From Klugiella xanthotipulae (GTDB lineage Bacteria > Actinomycetota > Actinomycetes > Actinomycetales > Microbacteriaceae), in NCBI RefSeq assembly GCF_006716695.1, contig NZ_VFPN01000004.1, positions 124,001-188,000 of the forward strand: a DNA stretch of 64,000 nt. Reading direction: 5' to 3'. Positions 27,709 through 36,362 of this stretch are shown piece by piece. The notes under the pieces were generated by a model. It was not told the origin of the DNA. It saw only the letters and a list, made by a program, of their open reading frames with translations, and did no database searches. Every line of letters starts with the position of its first letter. Position 1 is the first letter of the stretch. The position numbers and the translations under genes were made by a program.

Positions 27709-29319
27709 ATGTCTTCCACCCCCCACGACATTCTGCGCGAGGCGAATGATCCCACTACGGTACCCGCGCGGCTGGCAGAGATTGCTGCCCAGTATCCCGA
27801 GGCCCACGCGGCCGTGGCCGCCCATCCGCACTGTTACCCCGGCCTGCTCGAATGGTTGAGTCGGGCGGGGGATGCTACCACCCGGCAGATTGCGAATGAC
27901 CGACTGGCGCAGGCGGCGGCTGATCCCGCAGTGTTCAGGTCGAGTGCGACCGCTGCTGCGCCGCCGAGTGTCATGCAGCCGACCGCTGTGCAGCCGACCG
28001 CTGTGCAGCCGAGTGTTATGCAGCCGACCCAGGCCTATCCGACCCAGGCGTATCCCGTTCCGGCCCAGCCCGGCCCGCCGCGTACACCGCGTCGGCCCCG
28101 CAGGGGTCTTGTGCTGGGCCTGGTGGCCGGGGCACTCGTGTTGGTTCTCACCGGTGGTGGTGTGGCGTGGGCGCTCTTCTTCTCGAAGCTGGGCGGGGCC
28201 GCCAGCCCAGAGGCCGCCGCGGATAAGCTTGTCACCGCACTCGTCAATGCCGACCTCGTGAGTGCCTACGGGGCGCTTGCGCCCAGCGAGATTGAGGCTA
28301 TCCGCCCCTCACTGGAGAGATTGGCCAGTATCCGAGTGGATGACGATACCACGGCCGGTGATGAGGATCTGAGCGATGCCGTCCAGCCCGCTCTCGACTC
28401 GTTTGATATCTCGATGGACGGCTGGAGCTACGAGACCGAATCGCTGGGTGCCGACATCGAGGTGGTACGTCTCGTGGCGGGCTCTCTCACGATTGACGGC
28501 GATCCGGCCGCGATTGCGAATGCGGCTACCGCCCTCCAGCGCAGCCAGGCCGAGGTGACGGGCCAACCCACGAGCGCGCTCGATCGTCAGCGCGACGAGA
28601 TAAAGTCCACACTGGAGGCGAAGCTGCCCTACACCATCACGGCAGCCGAAATGGCCGATGAGCTGGGATTCGATCCCCGTCTGGTGACCGTAAGGGAGGG
28701 CGACTCCTGGTATGTCAGCCCCGTGCTCACCGCTGGTGATTACGCCTATCAGGATGGCGATTACGGCGACTACGGCTCGGTGCCGACGGGTGACGAGGTG
28801 GCGCGCTACGACACCCCGGAGGACGCCGCCGACGGTCTCACCGAGGCCCTCAGCCGCTCCATGGAAACCGGCAGTACCGACGATCTGGCCGCCTCATTAC
28901 CCCTCGTTGAGCGCCGTTTTGTGGGCCTCTACGGTGAGATGATGTTTGGTGATCCCGTTGTTGGTGCCCCCCAGTTGACCCCCGGGTTTGAGGCAGAGAC
29001 CTCGGGCGACACGGCGCGCGTGCAGTTTAAAGATTTCATTCTGTCGCTGTCATTCCTGGGAACGAGCCTCAAATACACGGTTAACGGTCTCTGCGTGACC
29101 GCGGATTCCGCCTATTCCGACTCCACCTCCTGTCTCGATGACCTTGACGGTGTGCACCTGGACCGGTTGGATGTGAGTGAATGGCGCATCATTGCGGTGC
29201 GTCAGGATGGCGGATGGTTTGTCAGCCCCCTCTCCACGGTTGCCGATATTGCGAGCATCACGACCAAGCGCATCGTGGAGTTGTCGGAAGCGGGAGAACT
29301 CGACACTATCTTCGGCTAG
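27709..29319 (+). CDS. LRV-domain single-pass membrane protein with duplicated external domain
   Basis: 536 residues. The N-terminal 65 residues match the variant leucine-rich repeat domain of actinobacteria (LAEIAAQYPEAHAAVAAHPH, then GLLEWLSRAGD). A Pro/Gln linker follows with near-repeats of MQPTAVQPT and YPTQAYPVP, then a transmembrane helix (about 135-158). The exterior holds two similar modules (about 160-345 and 365-536), each beginning with a helical AADKLVTALVNAD / AADGLTEALSRSM segment and ending with DSWYVSPV / GGWFVSPL strands. The SD is GAGGAA. Two paralogous polytopic membrane proteins follow in the same direction. The function is unknown. Confidence 0.72.
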   Translation: MSSTPHDILREANDPTTVPARLAEIAAQYPEAHAAVAAHPHCYPGLLEWLSRAGDATTRQIANDRLAQAAADPAVFRSSATAAAPPSVMQPTAVQPTAVQPSVMQPTQAYPTQAYPVPAQPGPPRTPRRPRRGLVLGLVAGALVLVLTGGGVAWALFFSKLGGAASPEAAADKLVTALVNADLVSAYGALAPSEIEAIRPSLERLASIRVDDDTTAGDEDLSDAVQPALDSFDISMDGWSYETESLGADIEVVRLVAGSLTIDGDPAAIANAATALQRSQAEVTGQPTSALDRQRDEIKSTLEAKLPYTITAAEMADELGFDPRLVTVREGDSWYVSPVLTAGDYAYQDGDYGDYGSVPTGDEVARYDTPEDAADGLTEALSRSMETGSTDDLAASLPLVERRFVGLYGEMMFGDPVVGAPQLTPGFEAETSGDTARVQFKDFILSLSFLGTSLKYTVNGLCVTADSAYSDSTSCLDDLDGVHLDRLDVSEWRIIAVRQDGGWFVSPLSTVADIASITTKRIVELSEAGELDTIFG

Positions 29320-29342
29320 CAGACGACGAACGAGAGCGCACG

Positions 29343-30902
29343 ATGTCATACCCCACCAACACCGGCCCCAACGACCCCGGTCAGTCCGGCCCTGCCCAGA
29401 GTTTTCCTCCGGGAGGGGTGCCCGACTTCCCGGATCAGTCGGCGGCGCTCCCCGCGGTTAACCCGTTTGTGGGGATGCCCGTGTGGGACCTCATCCGCGA
29501 TAGTGTCGCCGCGATTCTCCTGCTCGTCTCGCTTCCCCTGGCGTGGGACTACTCCGGGCTGTATTTTGCTACTCCGGCGACCGCTGGTGGGCGCACTGAT
29601 GTGCTTCTGATCACCACCCTGTCGCTGCTCTCGCTCTCACTCTCGTATCTGGCGCGCGCCGGTGTTGTCCGGGCCTCGCTCGAAGCGGTTGTGCTCATCC
29701 GGCTACTTGCCAATGCACCATATTTTTTATTGTTACTTTTTTACCTGATCAGAAGCCTCCTTGTGATCCCTGCCGTGGGTATTGGGATGACCCTGGGTCT
29801 GCTGGGGGCGCTTCTCGCGGCTCTGCCCCGGCAGTACGAGGTGGCCGCGGTAGAGCCGACCAGTCAGGTTATTCGACTAACGCGTCGCATCGTGCTGGGC
29901 TATCTTGTCGCCTCAATGGCGCTTGTCCTGGCCAACTACGTGGTGCAGGCTCTCGCCTCTCTCGACGGATGGCAGCCGATTCCCACCGTGATGGGCTTCA
30001 GCCTGATGGCTATTCTGGTGATTCTGGCTCTGGTGTACGCCCTGCGGGGAGTATTGCGTCGCGAAGAGATCGCCCTCATTATTGCCGCAATCTACGGTGC
30101 CGCGGTTCTTGCGGTCCTTGTATTTCCCCTCGCCGATGGCAATCGCGCTCTCATCAGTATGAACTTCCTGATCCTGGCGGGGCTGCCCGTGGTGCTGACC
30201 ACACCGGCCCTCCGCCGTTCGCTGCCGCAAATGGAGGGTGCGACCCGCTGGTTTGGTGTGGCCTCTGGTCTTCTCGTTACCATGATGTGTGTGGGCGGTT
30301 TCCTGTTCTTCCGCGCGATGGTGGCCCTCGCGTTTCCGGATGAGCTAATCTCTTTTGATGTCACGATGGCGTCCTACCTTTTCACGGTGGTGTCCGAACT
30401 GGTCATTATGGGGTTGATTGTGGCCACCCTATGGTGGGCTTGGCGGGAGTTACGGACGAAATCGGCCGCCTCGCGCTGGATCGTGATCGTGCTGATGGGT
30501 GTTGTTGTCGTGTTGTCTATCATCGCCCTGAGCGTCGCCGCCGTCAACGAGACAGCCAGCTATGACTATGCGTCGGTTGCCCTGGGGTTTATCTTCCCCG
30601 CCGTGGTGATACTCGTCCTGCTGCTGCCCGCCTCTGTTCGCCGCTACTACGCCTACTACGCGCCGAAACCCGCCACCCCGGCCGCCCGCCAGTGGCCGGG
30701 TGCCTCCTCGGCGTATGAACAGGGCCAGCACCAGAGCTACGGGCAGTCTGTGTCGCCGTCGTACTCGGGTCAGCCAACCCCGCACTCTACGCTGGGGGAA
30801 CCCGGTGCCGCTGCTCCGTACGCTGCCCCGCCCTCGCCGCTCGGCCCGTCGGACAACATCCCTCCGCACCCCCCGACCGACCGCACCGGCCCCCCGGCCT
30901 AG
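29343..30902 (+). CDS. Polytopic membrane protein, first of two tandem paralogues
   Basis: 519 residues: a Pro/Gly-rich cytoplasmic start (1-38), about twelve hydrophobic helices (45-445), and a disordered Pro/Ser/Tyr-rich C-terminal tail (450-519). It shares with the next gene the opening DLIRDSVAAILLLVSLPLAWDY / TLRDLAAIVFLCAPLGLIWNY, the loop ALPRQYEVA / AQPRQAEAE, and ALRRSLPQMEGATRWFG / ALRRTFPPLDGAVRWFG. No transporter or enzyme family is recognised. It starts 23 bases after the LRV-domain gene, so the three probably form an operon. Confidence 0.68.
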   Translation: MSYPTNTGPNDPGQSGPAQSFPPGGVPDFPDQSAALPAVNPFVGMPVWDLIRDSVAAILLLVSLPLAWDYSGLYFATPATAGGRTDVLLITTLSLLSLSLSYLARAGVVRASLEAVVLIRLLANAPYFLLLLFYLIRSLLVIPAVGIGMTLGLLGALLAALPRQYEVAAVEPTSQVIRLTRRIVLGYLVASMALVLANYVVQALASLDGWQPIPTVMGFSLMAILVILALVYALRGVLRREEIALIIAAIYGAAVLAVLVFPLADGNRALISMNFLILAGLPVVLTTPALRRSLPQMEGATRWFGVASGLLVTMMCVGGFLFFRAMVALAFPDELISFDVTMASYLFTVVSELVIMGLIVATLWWAWRELRTKSAASRWIVIVLMGVVVVLSIIALSVAAVNETASYDYASVALGFIFPAVVILVLLLPASVRRYYAYYAPKPATPAARQWPGASSAYEQGQHQSYGQSVSPSYSGQPTPHSTLGEPGAAAPYAAPPSPLGPSDNIPPHPPTDRTGPPA

Positions 30903-30939
30903 CCCGGGCCCGCCGACCACACCACAGAGAGGCAGCCGG

Positions 30940-32376
30940 ATGGCCCTACCCCTCGCCCGGCCAGTCCTCGCTTCCACTCGGATGCCGCGGGGTGATACTC
31001 TGCGCGATCTCGCCGCCATCGTGTTCCTTTGTGCTCCCCTCGGCCTGATCTGGAACTACGTGGCCACCGGAGACCGGCTCTTTTATCTCGGTCTGCACCA
31101 TCTCGATGTCGTCTGTGTCACGGTGTTGTCGGTGCTCTCTCTGCTCGTGACGCATCTGCGGCGGTCCCGGGTTATGCCCGCCACTCTGTCCCTGCGCTGG
31201 GTTGTGCTGCTGAGGGCCGTGCTCAACGCCCCCTACCTGCTCCTTGTCCTGGTCTACGCGGTTATGGCTGCTCTCCCCGGGTTCTCGCCGGGGCCCGGGA
31301 TGTGGGTGGGTCTGCTCGGCGCGTTTTTCGCCGCCCAACCTCGCCAGGCGGAGGCGGAGCTGATGGCCCCCGGCGATGTTGTGGTGCGGGTCGTGCGCCG
31401 CCTGGTCGTGGGGTACCTGTTGGCGTCGGCGGGCCTCCTTGTGGCGGCGGCCCTGACGGGTTTTTTTCGGGTGGTCACGAGTACCGGCTCGCGGGCACTC
31501 GGTTTGGGCCTGTTTAACGGTGTTTTCTCGGCCCTCGCGGGGCTTCTCCTGCTCGCGGGTGTGCTCGTCCTGTGCCTGCTTGGATTGGTGCGAGCCGTGC
31601 GCCGTGGCCGGGAGTCCCTGTGTCTTGCCGGGGCCGCGGCCGGGGTCATTGGAGTGGGTCTTGCGGTGGCGAGTAGCCTGACCAGTTCTACCCTGCTCAC
31701 CCTGGTTGAGTCGGGCCAGGAGGCGCGCACGGCCGTGTGGGGCTTTCCCGACCCCTCTTTCTGGGTTTTCGTGCCGCTCATCGCGCTCCTCACCGATCCC
31801 GCGCTGCGCCGCACCTTCCCCCCGCTTGACGGGGCCGTGCGCTGGTTCGGTACGGCCGCCATTCTGCTTGCCGGCGGGATGGTCTATGGCGGATACCTGT
31901 GGGCGAGCGTTATGTTCACTGTCGGCTGGGTCAACCTCGGGCCGCGGATGGCGGGGGACCGGGTGGCGGAGAACTTTCGAGACGGGATGGCCATCCTGGC
32001 TCTCACCGGCGTGGCGTGGGGTCTCACCGCGGGTGCCCGCCGCGCGCTGCGCAGGCACCCGCGTACCTCCCGGGTGTGGGTGTTGGTGATGCTGGTTGCC
32101 GTTGCAGTGCTCGGCGTGCCGGTTGTGCTGCTGGGGGGCACTCTGCCGGGTCTTGAACTCAGCCAGCAGCAGCCGGTTTTCTACCTCGGGCTGCCGCTGC
32201 TGGTCGGTCTGATCCTGCTGGTTCCGCGGCCGGTACGCGACTATTACGCTGGACGAACTGCCACGCCGGTGACGGCCTCAGCCGTGACCACAGCCGTCTC
32301 CCGGCCCGCTCAGCTCCCCGCTACCTGGCGACCCGTGCCGCGATATCCGTCCGGTAGTGGCCGCCCTCCAGGGTGA
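30940..32376 (+). CDS. Polytopic membrane protein, second tandem paralogue
   Basis: 478 residues from ATG 30940 (AGAGAGG, 7-base gap). About twelve hydrophobic helices and a short Pro-rich tail. It is clearly related to the preceding protein through several loop motifs. It is more GC-rich and lacks the long N- and C-terminal disordered tails. Its 3' end runs 56 bases into the 3' end of the convergent purD gene, so its last 18 or so codons are antisense to purD. Confidence 0.66.
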   Translation: MALPLARPVLASTRMPRGDTLRDLAAIVFLCAPLGLIWNYVATGDRLFYLGLHHLDVVCVTVLSVLSLLVTHLRRSRVMPATLSLRWVVLLRAVLNAPYLLLVLVYAVMAALPGFSPGPGMWVGLLGAFFAAQPRQAEAELMAPGDVVVRVVRRLVVGYLLASAGLLVAAALTGFFRVVTSTGSRALGLGLFNGVFSALAGLLLLAGVLVLCLLGLVRAVRRGRESLCLAGAAAGVIGVGLAVASSLTSSTLLTLVESGQEARTAVWGFPDPSFWVFVPLIALLTDPALRRTFPPLDGAVRWFGTAAILLAGGMVYGGYLWASVMFTVGWVNLGPRMAGDRVAENFRDGMAILALTGVAWGLTAGARRALRRHPRTSRVWVLVMLVAVAVLGVPVVLLGGTLPGLELSQQQPVFYLGLPLLVGLILLVPRPVRDYYAGRTATPVTASAVTTAVSRPAQLPATWRPVPRYPSGSGRPPG

Positions 32377-33571
32377 TGAGGTTCATCGCCCGGTAGGCGC
32401 GCTCGCGCGCCTCGGCAAAGCTGGGGGCCACGGCCACCACGTTGAGCACGCGTCCGCCGGTTGCCACGAGTGTGCCGTCGCTGTCCGCCGTTGCGGCGTG
32501 CACCAGGTGTACGCCCTCCACGGCGGAGGCCGCGTCAAGCCCTCCCAGCGGGCGGCCCGTGACGGGGGCATCCGGGTAGTTTTCGCTTGCCAGCACAACC
32601 GTGACGGCGACGTTGTCGGAGAAGGTGGGGGCGGGCATCCCCCCGAGGTGCCCGGTGGCCGCCGCGAGCAGCAGCGAACTCAGCGGCGTGACGAGGCGGG
32701 GCAGTACCACCTGCGTTTCTGGGTCGCCGAAGCGTGCGTTGAACTCGATCACGCGGGTGCCCGCCGCGGTGACGATCAGGCCGCAGTAGAGCAGGCCCAC
32801 GAAGGGGGTGCCCTCGGCTTCCAGCTGGCGCACGGTGGGCAGCGCCACGGTGGCGACAACCTCGTTCACGAAACCGTCGGCCACCCAGGGGAGGGGGGAG
32901 TACGCGCCCATGCCGCCCGTGTTGGGTCCGGTGTCGCCGTCGTTGATGCGTTTGTAGTCCTGCGCGGGGGAGAGCGGGAGCACATTGTGGCCGTCGGAGA
33001 GCACAAAAAGTGACACCTCCTGGCCGTCCAGGAACTCCTCGATAAGCACGTTGCCGCGTGTGATCCAGTGGGCGGTGTGGTCGAGGGCCGCCTGGCGATC
33101 CCCGGTGACGAGCACACCCTTGCCCGCGGCGAGTCCGTCCGCCTTGACCACGTAGGGGGCTCCGAACTCGTCGAGCGCGGCGGCGGCGGCGGCGAGGTCG
33201 TGTACGGAGCGGGCCTGGCCGGTGGGCACGCCCGCCGCGGCCATGATGCGTTTGGCAAACTCTTTACTGCCTTCCAGCGCTGCGGCGGCCCGATCCGGTC
33301 CAAAGACGGGGATGCCCGCCGCCCGCAGCGGGTCGGCCACCCCGGCCACGAGGGGGGCCTCCGGCCCGATCACGACGAGTTCGAAGCCCTCATCCACGGC
33401 AAAGTCGGTGACCAGTTGCGGGTTGTTGGCGTCCAGGGCGATCGTGGTGACGCTGCGAGCGATTCCGGCGTTGCCGGGCGCGCAGACGATCTCGTGGTCG
33501 GCATCCTCGGCGAGCAGAGCGAGGATGATGGCGTGTTCGCGGGCACCGGGGCCAAGTACAAGAATTTTCAC
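32321..33571 (-). CDS. purD: Phosphoribosylamine-glycine ligase PurD
   Basis: 416 residues, the normal length. N-terminus MKILVLGPGAREHAIILALL, ATP-grasp features (VVKADGLAAGKGVLV, LSPAQDYKRINDGDTGPNTG, GGMGAYSP), and RVIEFNARFGDPETQVVLPR. It makes GAR from phosphoribosylamine, glycine and ATP. The start ATG at 33571 has little leader: the -10-like CATAGGCT lies just upstream, so the message may be nearly leaderless. Confidence 0.96.
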   Translation of the reverse strand: MKILVLGPGAREHAIILALLAEDADHEIVCAPGNAGIARSVTTIALDANNPQLVTDFAVDEGFELVVIGPEAPLVAGVADPLRAAGIPVFGPDRAAAALEGSKEFAKRIMAAAGVPTGQARSVHDLAAAAAALDEFGAPYVVKADGLAAGKGVLVTGDRQAALDHTAHWITRGNVLIEEFLDGQEVSLFVLSDGHNVLPLSPAQDYKRINDGDTGPNTGGMGAYSPLPWVADGFVNEVVATVALPTVRQLEAEGTPFVGLLYCGLIVTAAGTRVIEFNARFGDPETQVVLPRLVTPLSSLLLAAATGHLGGMPAPTFSDNVAVTVVLASENYPDAPVTGRPLGGLDAASAVEGVHLVHAATADSDGTLVATGGRVLNVVAVAPSFAEARERAYRAMNLITLEGGHYRTDIAARVAR

Positions 33572-33670
33572 ATGCCCAGCCTATGCGATGAGCGTCGCCT
33601 CACTCCCCGCCGAGGGGTGATCACCGCTCATGGCGACAGCCGCGTATCCGGCCCGCGTAGGCTGGTGGAC

Positions 33671-34039
33671 ATGGCACGACGAGCGATCCCTGACAGCGAC
33701 GGTACGGCGGCCCTGCACGTGGTGACGGCGGGTTCGCCCACCCGCGACCAGATGGCGATGGCCGTGCGCTGGACCCTGCAACGGCTGGCCGAGGATGCCC
33801 CCGGCAACACCGTCGAGGTGCGGGTGCCGCCCTTCGGCGCGGTGCAGTGCGTTGAGGGCCCGAGACACACCCGAGGCACCCCACCCAATGTGGTCGAAAT
33901 GGATGCCGACACCTGGTGCGCCCTCTGGACTGGTAGCACCGCCTGGGCCGAGGCTCTTGCCCTGGGCCGAGTACACGCCTCGGGGCAGCGTGCCGACCTC
34001 ACCGACTATCTGCCGGGGGATTCCGTCCGCCGAGGCTGA
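33671..34039 (+). CDS. Sterol-carrier-family-like small protein
   Basis: 122 residues. The pattern (VRWTLQRLAEDAPGNTVEVR, VPPFGAVQCVEGPRHTRGTP, PNVVEMDADTWCALWTG, GQRADLTDYLP) is that of the short actinobacterial SCP-like protein usually encoded beside purD or purF. It is cytosolic, and the ligand is unknown. It is divergent from purD, with 99 bases between starts. Confidence 0.78.
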   Translation: MARRAIPDSDGTAALHVVTAGSPTRDQMAMAVRWTLQRLAEDAPGNTVEVRVPPFGAVQCVEGPRHTRGTPPNVVEMDADTWCALWTGSTAWAEALALGRVHASGQRADLTDYLPGDSVRRG

Positions 34040-34087
34040 CGGCGTTCGCGTTTAACGATCCGCCGCGGGCCTGAGACAATGGTGGGT

Positions 34088-34444
34088 ATGACAACTTCCA
34101 CGCCGAGCGGGGCCGACGACAACCTGGATGCCGAGGGGGCCGCGGCGGAGCCCGTGACCGTCGAGACGGTTGAGGAGCGCGTGGTCGTTCGCCGTGCCGT
34201 CCGCTACCCCCGCCTGATGGTGCTGGGCGCGATTATCGGTGTGGTACTTGGCGGCATCGTTACCCTCCTGTTTCCGGTGGGTAAGGATTACACCCTCGGC
34301 CAGATCCTCGGCTTCGTCTGCCTGGCCGCCGGCGTGATCGGCTTGGCACTTGGCGGGCTGCTGGCGCTCATCCTCGACCGCACGGTGGGGCGCCGACAGA
34401 CGGAGACCGTGGCCCGGCGGGTCACGACGCACAACGCGGATTAG
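34088..34444 (+). CDS. Small conserved membrane protein
   Basis: 118 residues: an acidic N-terminus (about 1-38) and two transmembrane helices (about 42-65 and 72-100), with LMVLGAIIGVVLGGIVTLLF and a basic C-terminal tail. Start choice is open (ATG 34079 or 34088); neither has a clear SD, and a leaderless start is possible. It lies 48 bases after the SCP-like gene, the usual neighbour in this family. The function is unknown. Confidence 0.65.
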   Translation: MTTSTPSGADDNLDAEGAAAEPVTVETVEERVVVRRAVRYPRLMVLGAIIGVVLGGIVTLLFPVGKDYTLGQILGFVCLAAGVIGLALGGLLALILDRTVGRRQTETVARRVTTHNAD

Positions 34445-34628
34445 GGCGGCTGGGGGGCCGTAGCGATCCGGCGGCGCGGGCACCGTGTCTGCCCCCCATC
34501 CTGGGCCTTGCCCAAATGGGTCGTGGACTATACCTTTTGAGGTCGAATATCACCCCTCCGGGATATCCGTTGGTCACCCTGACTATGATGGGCAGACAGT
34601 ATCCACACCTCAGCGACGAGGTTCCGCG

Positions 34629-35675
34629 GTGGCATCACCCGATATTCTCGGGCACCGCGCCCCTCCCCGCTGGGCCCCACGTCCGAGCGGAGGCATCGTG
34701 CACCCGGCACCCCCCGAGCAACTGCTCATCCACACGAGCGACCCCGATGAGGCGTGTGCTCGACTCAGCAATATCTACTGTGAGCACCGGCTGAGTGTCA
34801 CGCCCGGTTCGGGGCCGTTTGCGGCCAGGCAGACGGCCGGTAGTATCCCGGGCCTGCGTCTCTTTGAGCTGGGTTTCGGTGGGGCCGACACCGAGATCGA
34901 CTCGCAGCCATTCGATGACTTTGTTCTCGTGTCTCGACCACTGCGCGGGCGGTTTTCGGTGGTTTCCTCGGATGCGGGTGGTGTGCGCGTGTCGAGCGAT
35001 GCCCTCGTGATGGACCCCTACGCCTCCTACCGCCTGGGCTGGCACGAGGGGTGCGCGGTGTGGAATATGGCGTTTGATCGTGAGCGGTTTGAGGCTGTCG
35101 CCGCCGAATTGCGCGGATACGAGACGCCGCGCCGCCTCACATTTGCTCTCGGTCCCAGCGGCTCTCCGACGCAGCGGGAGGCCTGGGCCGGGGTGAGCCG
35201 GTTTCTGTACGAGCAGGTGGGGCCGGGATCCGCGGTGCGGCTTGCCCCGCTGGCCCGCGCCCAACTGGTGCGGCTCGCCATCGCCACGCTGCTCGATGCG
35301 TATCCCAACAGCTCGCACGCCGATGAACCCGCGGGTGGCACATCCCCCGGGCTACCGGCTCTCCGGCGGGCCATCGCCTTTATCGAGTCGCGGGCAGAGG
35401 ACCCCATCGGGCTGCGCGAGATTGCGGAGGCCGCCCGGCTCAGCCCCCGCGGCCTCCAGCTGGCCTTCCGTCGCTTCGAGGACACCACCCCCCTCGCCTT
35501 CCTCCGGGAGACTCGCCTGCGCCGAGCGCACGTCGAGCTGGCGGGGGCGAACCCGGCGACGACGACGGTTACGGAGGTGGCCTCGCGCTGGGGTTTTGTG
35601 CACCTGGGCCGGTTTGCGGTCGAACACCGTCGGGTTTTTGGCCTCACCCCCAGTGAGGTACTACGGGGTGCCTAA
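34629..35675 (+). CDS. AraC-family transcriptional regulator
   Basis: About 348 residues from GTG 34629 (GAGG, 7-base gap); GTG 34698 with GGAGG is an alternative. The N-terminal half is the AraC-binding-like sensor domain (HTSDPDEACARLSNIYCEHR, FDDFVLVSRPLRGRF). The C-terminal 100 residues carry both helix-turn-helix motifs: DPIGLREIAEAARLSPRGLQ with AFRRFEDTTPLAFLRETRLR, and TTVTEVASRWGFVHLGRFAV with FGLTPSEVLRG. The aldehyde dehydrogenase gene 2 kb downstream carries a 20-bp-spaced direct repeat in its promoter region and is a possible target. Confidence 0.85.
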   Translation: MASPDILGHRAPPRWAPRPSGGIVHPAPPEQLLIHTSDPDEACARLSNIYCEHRLSVTPGSGPFAARQTAGSIPGLRLFELGFGGADTEIDSQPFDDFVLVSRPLRGRFSVVSSDAGGVRVSSDALVMDPYASYRLGWHEGCAVWNMAFDRERFEAVAAELRGYETPRRLTFALGPSGSPTQREAWAGVSRFLYEQVGPGSAVRLAPLARAQLVRLAIATLLDAYPNSSHADEPAGGTSPGLPALRRAIAFIESRAEDPIGLREIAEAARLSPRGLQLAFRRFEDTTPLAFLRETRLRRAHVELAGANPATTTVTEVASRWGFVHLGRFAVEHRRVFGLTPSEVLRGA

Positions 35676-35703
35676 GATGTTCCGCTCTGCCCCCACGCAT
35701 CCA

Positions 35704-35726
35704 CACTTTAATACCTGATTAAAGTG
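35704..35726. promoter_or_regulatory. AT-rich 9-bp inverted repeat CACTTTAAT/ATTAAAGTG
   Basis: A perfect inverted repeat with a 5-base loop, followed by ATTTTCTG. It lies 29 bases after the AraC gene, at the start of a strikingly AT-rich 75-base patch before the Cys-rich protein gene. It may be an AraC-gene terminator, an operator, or both. Confidence 0.5.
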
Positions 35727-35871
35727 ATTTTCTGTATATCAACGATTGTATAAAAAATTATAAGTTTATTTATGGTATTCTTTCCCAGCTCAGCAAGGTT
35801 GGTGACACGGTGTCGTCTCCCACCCCCCGGTCCACTGGCCGCTCGACGTGGGTGCGGCCAGAAAGGAAAAT

Positions 35872-36282
35872 ATGTTCAGGAAAGCAGTAATGACCGTCGC
35901 AACCTGCGTGCTCGCCGGAGGACTTGTTCTGGGCGGAACCGCCGCGGGTGCGTTTGCCTCGGGCGGTCACTCCGGGTCGGAAAAGTCCAGTTCAGGATCG
36001 AGCTGCAGCTCGGGGAAGGGCAGCCACTCGGGGAAGGGCAACAACTCGAACTCGTGCGGTTCCTGCGGCTCCACGACCAGCTGCGATTCGTGCGGGTCCA
36101 CCGAGTGTGAGTCCTGCACCGAGTGCGAGTCGTGCGGCTCCACGTCGTGCGGCTCCACCGATAAGGGGTCGAAGGGCCACGACAAGGATTCGAAGAAGAA
36201 CCACGACAAAGACCACAGGGACTCGAAGGGTCACGATCACACCAAGAAAGACGCCAAGGGCAACAAAAAGGGCGGCTGCTAA
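35872..36282 (+). CDS. Secreted Cys/Ser/Gly-rich protein with Lys/His/Asp tail
   Basis: 136 residues from ATG 35872 (AAAGGA upstream). A signal peptide (about 1-29, MFRKAVMTVATCVLAGGLVL, cleaved after FAS) is followed by a Ser/Gly/Asn region, then a Cys-rich core (about 62-98) with closely spaced C-x2-C units (CGSC, CDSC, CESC twice), and a highly charged tail rich in KHDKD. There are eleven cysteines after the signal, including the last residue. No family is recognised. The composition suggests metal binding or disulfide cross-linking outside the cell, but that is inference. It has its own AT-rich promoter region and a strong terminator. Confidence 0.7.
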   Translation: MFRKAVMTVATCVLAGGLVLGGTAAGAFASGGHSGSEKSSSGSSCSSGKGSHSGKGNNSNSCGSCGSTTSCDSCGSTECESCTECESCGSTSCGSTDKGSKGHDKDSKKNHDKDHRDSKGHDHTKKDAKGNKKGGC

Positions 36283-36297
36283 GCATCACCCCTCCGC

Positions 36298-36337
36298 GTT
36301 GGGGCGGGATGATCCCCTCGGATCATTCCGCCCCAAC
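36298..36337. terminator. Strong bidirectional hairpin terminator
   Basis: GTTGGGGCGG-GATGATCC pairs with GGATCATT-CCGCCCCAAC around a 4-base loop. It lies between the Cys-rich gene and the convergent aldehyde dehydrogenase gene. Confidence 0.8.
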
Positions 36338-36362
36338 GTTTCCGGGTGTTAATCGGCCCCCG

